Source: Rostratula benghalensis
Lineage: Eukaryota; Chordata; Aves; Charadriiformes; Rostratulidae
Length of the DNA: 64,000 bases
NCBI GenBank assembly: GCA_013399305.1
Contig: VXAI01000115.1
Coordinates: 1,218,120 to 1,282,119 of the forward strand
Direction of reading: 5' to 3'
In this document: positions 46,301 to 51,500 of the stretch, piece after piece
Layout: every line of letters begins with the position of its first letter
Position numbering within the stretch: position 1 is the first letter of the stretch
Program-made: the position numbers and the translations under genes
Notes under the pieces: generated by a model
Told to the model about the DNA's origin: nothing
Seen by the model: only the letters and a program-made list of their open reading frames with translations
The model's database searches: none

Positions 46301-46554
46301 ACACACACAGACACACACACACACAGACACACACACACACAGACACACACACACACAGACACACACAGACACCCCCCCCCAGCTCTCTCCCAACACATCA
46401 GGGACCGGGCGAGGAAGAACGACTTCGCCCTTCCTCCCACCTCCCTCTTCCAGCGCGCAACCCTCGATCCTCCCCGTCTCACCCTTGCCGGGCCCCGCCA
46501 CTCCAGACGCTGAGCGGAGCCGCCCCAGCCCCGTCCCAGGCCGGGCCCCGCCAT
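13201..46554 (-). CDS. CCDC138: CCDC138, complete gene (spliced, 14 firm exons plus a probable first exon)
   Basis: Encodes coiled-coil domain-containing protein 138, a non-enzymatic protein reported in centrosome/centriolar-satellite proteomics and otherwise poorly understood. Fourteen exons from 44461 down to the stop at 13201 join with matching intron phases at every border and give 641 codons. With the CpG-island exon the protein would be about 665 residues in 15 exons, in line with what I recall for the human gene. Order in the product: acidic, low-complexity N-terminal third; a region around [16 protein letters not shown]; a long heptad-rich coiled coil (exons 39805 to 34904); then a conserved helical C-terminal half with [39 protein letters not shown] and [11 protein letters not shown]. 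No signal peptide or membrane span is seen. The gene lies tail-to-tail with EDAR and head-to-tail behind RANBP2, as in mammals. The extreme N-terminus is the uncertain part. Confidence 0.93.
13373..14470 (-). other. CCDC138: CCDC138 last intron
   Basis: About 1.1 kb, AT-rich, with donor gtaatc and acceptor tttgcag on the minus strand. I see no exon or repeat of note in it. Confidence 0.85.
14471..14609 (-). CDS. CCDC138: CCDC138 penultimate exon
   Basis: 139 bp bounded by acceptor ttttcttttacag and donor gtaatc. It encodes [18 protein letters not shown] followed by a helix [19 protein letters not shown]. Two bases at its start complete a Gly/Asp-position codon with the exon at 29731, and two at its end continue into the terminal exon, so both joins are in frame. 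Confidence 0.94.
19358..19470 (+). mobile_element. Possible ancient tRNA-derived SINE (MIR-like)
   Basis: The segment has tagtggttaaagcacag, resembling the tRNA-like head of MIR elements, and further on gggtgaccctgaggga, resembling the MIR core (tgtgaccttgggcaa). Spacing is roughly right, but the middle is diverged. Recognised by eye only. Confidence 0.3.
23439..23725 (-). mobile_element. CR1 LINE fragment (3' end with ORF2 tail)
   Basis: On the minus strand this reads as a 5'-truncated CR1. A decayed reverse-transcriptase tail ([20 protein letters not shown], then RLDVVLGD) is followed by the 3' untranslated part with ggttggactcgatgatccc and the terminal attctatgatcc. It lies in the big CCDC138 intron, in the same orientation as the gene. 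Confidence 0.93.
25598..25655. repeat. TA/GTA-rich imperfect simple repeat
   Basis: Alternating runs such as tatactatatatactgtact and actatacatatatacacac form an imperfect, partly self-complementary tract in the CCDC138 intron. It is low complexity, with no other content. Confidence 0.7.
29731..29907 (-). CDS. CCDC138: CCDC138 exon 13
   Basis: 177 bp between acceptor atctttcag and donor gtaaat. It encodes [20 protein letters not shown], then [20 protein letters not shown] and a helix through GLLQMTTES. It starts with two bases that complete a Val codon with the upstream exon and ends with a single G. The helical-repeat look suggests an armadillo-like fold, but that is inference. Confidence 0.95.
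29908..30955 (-). other. CCDC138: CCDC138 intron 12
   Basis: About 1 kb of AT-rich intron with one notable GC-rich patch, the CTCF-like motif at 30523-30538. No repeat element is recognised. Confidence 0.8.
30523..30538 (-). promoter_or_regulatory. CTCF-like binding motif
   Basis: On the minus strand the sequence is CCAGCAGAGGGCGCTG, a close match to the vertebrate CTCF core (CCASYAGRKGGCRS). It stands out sharply from AT-rich intron on both sides. A motif match alone does not show occupancy. Confidence 0.55.
30956..31148 (-). CDS. CCDC138: CCDC138 exon 12
   Basis: Encodes [20 protein letters not shown] and, after a Ser/Lys-rich linker, [20 protein letters not shown], ending at VTQ plus one base before donor gtaagt. 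The acceptor is a tandem NAGNAG (gaagcag). I chose the downstream AG because mammals have a single Gln at the junction. Using the other AG at 31152 adds one Gln without changing frame. Confidence 0.93.
31149..32262 (-). other. CCDC138: CCDC138 intron 11
   Basis: About 1.1 kb AT-rich intron. I see no repeat or exon in it. Confidence 0.85.
32263..32379 (-). CDS. CCDC138: CCDC138 exon 11
   Basis: 117 bp, exactly 39 codons, phase 0 at both ends, between acceptor tttttacag and donor gtaaaa. It encodes [20 protein letters not shown] followed by [17 protein letters not shown]. The QLQWMPFVN block is one of the most conserved parts of CCDC138. Confidence 0.95.
32380..33195 (-). other. CCDC138: CCDC138 intron 10
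   Basis: About 0.8 kb AT-rich intron with an A-rich tract near 32840. Nothing else is evident. Confidence 0.85.
33196..33354 (-). CDS. CCDC138: CCDC138 exon 10
   Basis: 159 bp, 53 codons, phase 0 at both ends. It begins [20 protein letters not shown], right after acceptor gtattgcag, and ends in a charged stretch and CMK before donor gtaaag. The open frame continues upstream of the acceptor, but the mammalian protein resumes exactly at the PLN(S/G)QVYELL block, which fixes this start. Confidence 0.93.
33355..34903 (-). other. CCDC138: CCDC138 intron 9
   Basis: About 1.5 kb. Two protein-looking open frames here (minus 33511-33741 and plus 33641-34006) overlap on opposite strands and lack splice sites of matching phase, so I treat them as chance. 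No transposon is recognised. Confidence 0.8.
34904..35014 (-). CDS. CCDC138: CCDC138 exon 9
   Basis: 111 bp, 37 codons, phase 0, between acceptor ttgttgtag and donor gtaaga. It encodes [20 protein letters not shown] and a Lys-rich linker ending SKIAK. This is the end of the coiled coil and the linker into the C-terminal helical half. Confidence 0.94.
35095..35172 (-). CDS. CCDC138: CCDC138 exon 8
   Basis: 78 bp, 26 codons, phase 0, acceptor gattctttcag and donor gtaagg. It encodes [20 protein letters not shown] followed by RLENLQ, a heptad-patterned coiled-coil segment. Confidence 0.94.
35173..36535 (-). other. CCDC138: CCDC138 intron 7
   Basis: About 1.4 kb, with a diverged CR1 fragment at its low-coordinate end (35334-35500). 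The rest is AT-rich with nothing recognised. Confidence 0.85.
35334..35500 (-). mobile_element. Diverged CR1 LINE 3' fragment
   Basis: The plus strand reads aatcacagaatggttgagg, then gtccaagacttcatctcaag and catgtccagacaacttctgaa, in the order expected for the reverse complement of a CR1 3' region. It is more diverged than the copies at 49.2 and 23.4 kb. The right border is approximate. Confidence 0.75.
36536..36655 (-). CDS. CCDC138: CCDC138 exon 7 (coiled coil)
   Basis: 120 bp, 40 codons, phase 0, acceptor tttctatag and donor gtaaaa. It encodes [20 protein letters not shown] and then [20 protein letters not shown], a strongly heptad-patterned coiled coil. Confidence 0.95.
36656..39804 (-). 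other. CCDC138: CCDC138 intron 6
   Basis: About 3.1 kb. Its middle is largely an ancient CR1 copy (37945-39080). Two antisense open frames of equal length near 37 kb are judged chance. Confidence 0.85.
37945..39080 (-). mobile_element. Ancient, long CR1 LINE copy
   Basis: The stretch preserves, in order and in reverse complement, landmarks of old amniote CR1 copies: cagatgtttgcctagtcggt, ggtttatgtacttgaagctc, a stretch like caagatcaattttaatccta, then ttacagtgaactattgtctc, and further on aaaattctaatgaagtccag and tcatcagccagttctttaac. It is far more diverged than the other CR1 copies here, implying insertion before modern birds radiated. Borders are approximate. Confidence 0.7.
39805..39963 (-). 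CDS. CCDC138: CCDC138 exon 6 (coiled coil)
   Basis: 159 bp, 53 codons, phase 0. It encodes [40 protein letters not shown] and [13 protein letters not shown], a close match to the mammalian coiled-coil start. The donor is gtgtag, weak at positions +3 to +6. The acceptor is gatacag. Confidence 0.94.
39964..40966 (-). other. CCDC138: CCDC138 intron 5
   Basis: About 1 kb, slightly less AT-rich than its neighbours, with a small duplication (ctgtaagataaaac repeated near 40275). No element is recognised. Confidence 0.8.
40967..41151 (-). CDS. CCDC138: CCDC138 exon 5
   Basis: 185 bp, two bases then 61 codons, acceptor tttccatag and donor gtagga. It runs from a variable Ser/Asn-rich part to the conserved [19 protein letters not shown], which aligns with the QISQIYDELFQIHLKLQ block in mammals. 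Confidence 0.95.
41152..42688 (-). other. CCDC138: CCDC138 intron 4
   Basis: About 1.5 kb, containing an LTR fragment (41860-41945), a short CTGT run near 42045 and an AAAC-rich patch near 42370. Confidence 0.8.
41860..41945 (+). mobile_element. Fragment of an avian ERV-type LTR
   Basis: Shows the 5' part of a widespread bird LTR: ctggatagagttaatt, then tagtagctggtgtggtgcta and a diverged continuation. It is the same LTR family as the solo LTR at 55963-56471, in opposite orientation. No viral gene is attached. Confidence 0.7.
42689..42804 (-). CDS. CCDC138: CCDC138 exon 4
   Basis: 116 bp: one base, 38 codons, one base, acceptor ttttttttag and donor gtacta. It encodes the acidic [19 protein letters not shown]. 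The DDE.DSF motif matches the mammalian LDDELDSF. The rest is poorly conserved. Confidence 0.9.
42805..43552 (-). other. CCDC138: CCDC138 intron 3
   Basis: About 0.75 kb AT-rich intron. I see nothing in it. Confidence 0.85.
43553..43691 (-). CDS. CCDC138: CCDC138 exon 3
   Basis: 139 bp: two bases, 45 codons, two bases, acceptor atattccag and donor gtaaga. It is Ser/Thr/Glu-rich (for example [18 protein letters not shown]), ends in KGWH and joins in frame to the next exon (CFDDE). Similarity to mammals is low. The support is phase continuity and splice sites. Confidence 0.85.
43692..44400 (-). other. CCDC138: CCDC138 intron 2
   Basis: About 0.7 kb, with a purine-rich patch (gaagaaagaaagaaaagaaa type) near 43860. 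Nothing else is evident. Confidence 0.8.
44401..44461 (-). CDS. CCDC138: CCDC138 exon 2
   Basis: 61 bp, phase 0 start, one base carried over, acceptor tttcttctag and donor gtaata. It encodes [25 protein letters not shown] matches a short motif near the mammalian N-terminus. Small, but well bounded and in frame with exon 3. Confidence 0.85.
45288..45438 (-). other. CCDC138: Possible alternative 5' exon of CCDC138 (b)
   Basis: Acceptor gtgaacag and donor gtaaga bracket 151 bp open in the phase that reads from the candidate exon at 45930-46098 and into exon 2 (ending CLKYE then DCLSG). No clear homology. It could be an alternative or bird-specific exon, or chance. Confidence 0.3.
45930..46098 (-). 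other. CCDC138: Possible alternative 5' exon of CCDC138 (a)
   Basis: A strong acceptor (ctgattgcgttgcag) and donor gtaaag bracket 169 bp. The open phase contains an ATG ([14 protein letters not shown]) and joins in frame to the candidate at 45288-45438. If used with the CpG-island exon, translation would have to start here, because the CpG exon's ATG frame runs into a stop. Confidence 0.3.
46255..46380. repeat. Compound CA/CAGA microsatellite
   Basis: About 125 bp of (CACAGAGA) and (CA) units ending in a C run, in what should be the first CCDC138 intron, right beside the CpG island. The long open frames across it are artefacts of repeat periodicity. Confidence 0.97.
46483..46554 (-). CDS. 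CCDC138: Probable first coding exon of CCDC138
   Basis: The ATG at 46554-46552 has G at -3 and G at +4. Its frame reads [20 protein letters not shown] then GPAR, and ends in phase 0 at donor gtgaga, which matches the phase 0 start of exon 2. A second in-frame ATG at 46632 with equally good context would add 26 residues. The sequence is not recognisably similar to the mammalian N-terminus, so this rests on position, splice site and phase only. Confidence 0.5.
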
Positions 46555-46611
46555 AACGCACCGCCGCGCCGCTGGCGTTCGAAGTAACCGCCACCACCCG
46601 CCGGCGGGAGG

Positions 46612-46621
46612 GCGCAGGCGC
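46612..46621. promoter_or_regulatory. CCDC138: NRF1-like site
   Basis: GCGCAGGCGC, a match to the near-palindromic NRF1 consensus, lies 58 bp upstream of the ATG at 46554 within the CpG island. NRF1 sites are common in promoters of this type. Motif only. Confidence 0.4.
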
Positions 46622-46860
46622 GGCGGGCCCATCCCTCCCCCCCTGCCCGCCCGTTGAGGCGTCGCTTCCTCTGGGCCGGCGGCGGCTGCTGACGAGGAAC
46701 GGGGACAGCCCTTGCTCCCACCGGGTCAGGGGACGGGCAGAAGGCGGCCGCCGCCCCCGCCCAACCCGGCTTCACCGGGGTCAAGCAAGCACTGCCTCCC
46801 TCCCGCCGGGCTCTGGCTTCCCGCTGCCTCGGGGAAGGGGAGGGTGATGTTGTGTATAGG

Positions 46861-48050
46861 CCCCAGCCTCACCCTGCCAGCCAGCTCGGTTGTTTGATCG
46901 TTTTACTGTCTAACGCCTTGGTTAAGTGGAGTTTTAAACAAGAATTAATGCTCTTTTCCTTTAAAAAAATGCATTTAAAAATACCTTAAAGCTGAGTATG
47001 ATACGTACTTCAGAGATCATAATGCCAAATCGGTTATTTTGAGAAGATCCTTGACAATGCCAGCTCTTGGCTGTAGAGCAGAAGTTTAGAATGCATTTAT
47101 TAATGCATATTCGCAGAATGATAGGGGGTTAGCAAGGACCTCTGAAGATCATCTAGTCCAACCCCCGCTGGCCAAAGCAGGTCCTCCTAGAGCAGGTTGC
47201 ACAGGAACTTGTCCAGGCGAGTTTCCTTCCAGTCCTGTGCCGGTGCTCTGCCACCTTCATGGTGAAGGAGTGAAGTCATGTTTAGTGGGAACTTCTTAGG
47301 TCCAATTTGTGCCCCTTGTCTCTTGTCCTGTCACTGGGCACCACCGAAAAAAAGACTGGTCCCTTCCTCTTGCCACCTACCCTTTAACTATTGGCACCAA
47401 TTAGATTCCCCCCCAAGTCTCCTCCAGACTAAAAGGTCCCCTTTCCCTTGTAAGAGAGGTGCTCCAGGCCCCTAATCAAGTTTCAAAAGATAAAATAACC
47501 CTGTCGTACGTAAGAGAAGTTGGAGAACTGCCACAGAAAACAAAACTAGTAACCCACTGCTACTGCTCTCTTCCCAGTCTGTTTAACTCCAGCATTTTAG
47601 CAAACATCCCAATGCCAGGTAGATGGTTTTCACTAAATGAAGTCATTAGAATCTGTCTACGTACAGAAAAAAAAAAACCAAACCAAAAACCAGCTGGTAC
47701 ACTTCTCTAGCAAAAAATCTAAACATTCAAGAACTGTTTTCTAGCTTTCAAACGCTGAGCTCTAATTCAGAGACTTCACCCAGCACAAACCAGTATCTAC
47801 CTGGTAGCTGCCTCAGCTTGCTTTATGCACATCAAGGGAAGTTTGAAAAGCCTTCAGTTTACTGACCAGCCATTAGCACCTACAACTTACATATTCAAAA
47901 TAGAAAGCAGGAAGCCAAACTATGCAAGTATTTTCTTTTTTAAAAAAAACAGAGTGAAGACAAGAACATTTATTTTAACAAGACTAAGATTTAATTTTTA
48001 AAATTTGACATTTAATACAAATATGTCAGGATAACACAAATACACCTGAA
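46861..48050. other. Spacer between RANBP2 3' end and CCDC138 promoter
   Basis: About 1.2 kb separating two same-strand genes. It holds a CR1 copy at 47110-47470 and otherwise AT-rich sequence without a recognisable gene. Confidence 0.8.
47110..47470 (-). mobile_element. CR1 LINE 3' fragment
   Basis: The plus strand reads agaatgatagggggttagca, gatcatctagtccaaccccc and caggaacttgtccaggcgag, and continues into the decayed ORF2 tail (gtgccccttgtctcttgtcc). This is the reverse complement of a CR1 3' end. Confidence 0.9.
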
Positions 48051-48070
48051 ATATGCCAGTGTCTGAACTT

Positions 48071-48076
48071 TTTATT
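48071..48076 (-). promoter_or_regulatory. RANBP2: Candidate RANBP2 poly(A) signal
   Basis: TTTATT on the plus strand, AATAAA on the minus strand, about 160 nt after the RANBP2 stop. Another lies at 47969-47974. Confidence 0.5.
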
Positions 48077-48235
48077 AACATGCAAAAATCAATTAGAACA
48101 CATAAAAAATCCAACTATAAGCTGTAATTTTACATTTATACATCAGAAGTGTCCATTTTAAGAAGTCAAAATAATTAATAACATCTAAATACTGATTTAT
48201 ACTGCTAGAACATCTGTATACTCAAAGCAATAAGT

Positions 48236-48541
48236 CTATATTTGCCCACAGTCTGTAATGACAATTTTTCCATTTACTAGCCCTTTAGGAGAACCAAAGG
48301 ATTCAATCTTTTTCACAACATCCATTCCATCTTTCACAAATCCGAATACCACATGCTTGAAGTCCAAGTGTTCTGCTTTTTTAAGTGTTATGAAAAACTG
48401 AGAATTATTTGTATCCCTGCCCTTATTTGCCATTGACAGCAATCCAGGACCGGTGTGTTTCACTTCAAAATTCTCATCTTCAAATGCTGCTCCATAAATT
48501 GACCGGCCACCTGTTCCATCATGGTTAGTTATATCACCTCC
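48236..48541 (-). CDS. RANBP2: RANBP2 terminal exon (cyclophilin C-terminal half)
   Basis: Runs from [12 protein letters not shown] to [20 protein letters not shown] and the TAG at 48238-48236. It contains [20 protein letters not shown] and [15 protein letters not shown]. Cyclophilin A residues F113 and H126 are kept, and the position of W121 is His (EHLDFKH), as in mammalian RanBP2, which fits weak cyclosporin binding. [10 protein letters not shown] replaces the mammalian YGDKFEDENF. Acceptor ttttttaag, phase 0. Confidence 0.97.
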   Translation of the reverse strand, partial: GGDITNHDGTGGRSIYGAAFEDENFEVKHTGPGLLSMANKGRDTNNSQFFITLKKAEHLDFKHVVFGFVKDGMDVVKKIESFGSPKGLVNGKIVITDCGQI

Positions 48542-51500
48542 CTTAAAAAATAAAAATAAAAAAAATGCACAGCATTAACTTACAAGTCCCGAAACATAAT
48601 CCAACAGCACAACTATATTAGCCTTCAGCAGTGAAGACTCTGCTTTGGAAGAACTCATTCTGATTTTCACAAGTAGTGGATTTAATTAGATATAAGGCAT
48701 CCCAGCTTCAGCAGCTTTGTTCATGGTAATAGAAGTAGTAGTGGAAAGTTTATCCTGTGTTTATTCTGAACGTAGCTTTTTTATCTTCCTGCTCCACATG
48801 GTGATCACTCCTCTGGACCTGTCTTCCCCACTGCCTGCTTTCTGCATCACTTGGCCCTGACCGCTGAGACCTGCATTACGTCAACTGAAGGCCTGTCCTT
48901 GATTAGTCCCTGAAGGCCCAGCCCTGACCACCTTTGATTAAGGAACCAATGATCAGCCATTTCTTGCTTCTGAGCAGGCAGCAGCTTTTGCCACGCTACT
49001 GCTTGTTTAAGAGAGCAGCTACTGTTACAGCAAGCAGCACCTTCTGTCCTTTGGCAAGGCAGCAAGCTTTTGGCTCCCAATTATTTGACTTTGTGCATAA
49101 AAATAGCAGTATGTGTTTAGGTATCTTTGAAGGAAAGCCCTAACTCTCATTGAAAAAAACTTTTCATTGTACCTGGAGAAAGCAGAGTTAAAATCACAGC
49201 GCATCAGGGATTGGAAAGGACCTTGAAAGATCATCTAAGTCCAATGCCCCTGCCAGAGCAGGAACACCTAAGATTAAGTCACACAGGAACGTGTCCAGGA
49301 GGGTTTTGAATGTCTACAGAAGAGACTCCACAACCTCTCTGGGCAGCCTATTCCAGTGCTCCGTCACCCTCACTGTGAAGAAGTTTTTCCTCATATTTAA
49401 GTGGAACCTCCTGTGTTCCAGCTTGCGCCCATTGCCCCTTGTCCTATCATAGGCCATCACTGAGAAGAGCCTGGCTCCATCCTCCTGACACTCACCCTTT
49501 ACATATTTATAAACATTAATGAGGTCACCCCTCAGTCTCCTCTTCTCCAAGCTAAAGAGACCCAGCTCCCTCAGCCTTTCCTCATAGGGGAGATGCTCCA
49601 CTCCCTTAAATCATCTTTGTGGCTCTGCCCTGGACTCTCTCAAGCAGTTCCCTGTCCTTCTTGAACTGAAGGGCCTGGAACTGGACACACTGCTCCAGAT
49701 GTGGTCTCACCAGTAATTTAATGTGATAAAAGCTCACTTTTTGCCACGGTGCAGTTTAAAGAAAGCCTGTGGTTGGTTGTTTTTTTTTTAAGGATGCAGA
49801 ATACCTTGGAACAAGTTTAAACCCTAAATGGGCAACGCTGCTTTCCTTCTCACAAAGGCACAAAGTTTTAACAAACGAGCTACAAAGGGCATACTTCAGA
49901 CATACGTGATACCTAAATCAAGAGGCTGTCTTGTTACGGGAATAAAAAATGATCCATTCATACATTATTCTACTTCTGAGTTTGTAAAGTGTCATGCCTC
50001 ATCTTCAGGGATGTCACAACATGCAGGTACGTTATGTGTAGCGTGTAAGGAAGTTGCTTCTTACCTGACAGATAAAGTCAGTCACTATTCTGTGAAAGCA
50101 GGAGTTCTTGTATCCAAATCCTTTCTCTCCTGTGCACAGGGCCCTGAAATTTTCAGCAGTTCGAGGGACAATATTTGAAAACAGCTCCATGGTTATGTGT
50201 CCTAAAGGTTCATCGTCAGCCGAAACTTCAAAATACACAACAGGGTTGGTGTCCTTTGACAGTCCTGCTGCCAGAGATAAGTGTCCCTTCTGTAGTTCTG
50301 ACAAGCTTAGCTGGCATTCTTCAAACCGCCTCTTGAAAGAATTAGCCATTTCTTGGCTTTTAAATCTGACTGCAAGTTGTTCTACTTTCATTTCACCATC
50401 TGAAAATAAATCCGAGAACGGGTTTCTTTAGTTCTATCCAGTACAGTCAGAAACAATTTTTGTCCTCTATAATCTCCATGGAAAAACAAAGCTACAAAAA
50501 CTACAGACCACCTGGAAAAAGACAAGAAAACCCCAAATCCCTCAAACTTACCAGCATAATCTGTGGCTGTCCAAATTAAAGCGTTGTTTGATGTATCAGA
50601 GGGGACTAAGTTCATTTCTTTGGTGATGACGTGGTTTGCACAGACTTTAAGAACTTGATCCCTTCTCATGAGGACTCTGTAGTATTTCTTCTGTGTATGG
50701 AAGAGGATCTTTATCTCTCCAACACCACGCTCCTTCCACTGTGTAGCATCTCTGTCCCATCTGTAAAGTTTTGCCCTCTCTTTGAAGAGAATTTCTTCAT
50801 CTTCTTCTCCAGATTTTACTTCCACCTAAAAATCAGCACAGTGGAGAACATGTGATTTCCAAGAGCTGCTGTCACCGATGATACTTGTAGTATCACATAC
50901 ACTTTCGGCATCATCGGTGACAATGACTAATATTAGTATTACATACACTTATGATGATTCTGACACATCATAATGGAAATTAATCAACGTGTTCCTTTCT
51001 CCAGCATCATATTCCTCACATGCCAAAGTGATTAGAACATCTAGCCTTTTCAGAATTTAACAGCCCAACAAATTCCATTGTTTGAGATTAATTATAGTAC
51101 TGCAATACTACATTACCATATGGGTTTTGCTGGGTGTTGGGCTTTGCTTTGGAGCATTTTTTGGTGGCCTTTTTTTTTTCCCCCCTCCTTAAAAAACACT
51201 ATCAAGTGTTCTGGCAAGGCTCCCAGCAAAGCTTCAGGTTTGCTGAATGACATGCACACTGAGAAGTAGAGATATTACTATTCCAGGTGTTACCTTTCGA
51301 ACGCAACACACAAAGCAAAGTTAGTTAAGCAAAGCATTTTTTAAAAACTTGCTGTGTTAGCAGACATGCTTATCTGAATGTTGGGTTTTATCCCCAAAGT
51401 CTCCTTACCTCTGGTAAGGACACAATTGGCTCAAAGTGGATATCATCACTATGTACCACCTCATCATCACTACCACCTTCATCTTCATCTGCTTTACGGG

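Larger units (their letters stand above)
46400..46860 (-). promoter_or_regulatory. CCDC138: CpG-island promoter of CCDC138
   Basis: An abrupt GC- and CpG-rich block in an otherwise AT-rich window, sited exactly where the CCDC138 5' end should be. It contains the probable first exon, an NRF1-like palindrome, an ETS-like ggaagcg (minus strand) and no TATA box, as expected for a housekeeping-type promoter. Transcription could also leave it in the other direction, but no plus-strand gene follows. Confidence 0.85.

Noticed and set aside
45926..46632. Long minus-strand open frames of 223 and 158 codons, and plus-strand frames of 110-120 codons, across the CA repeat
   Set aside because: Their length comes from stop-free CA/CAGA periodicity (runs of Cys-Val or Thr-His). 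They are not proteins. Only the short part up to donor 46483 is considered coding.
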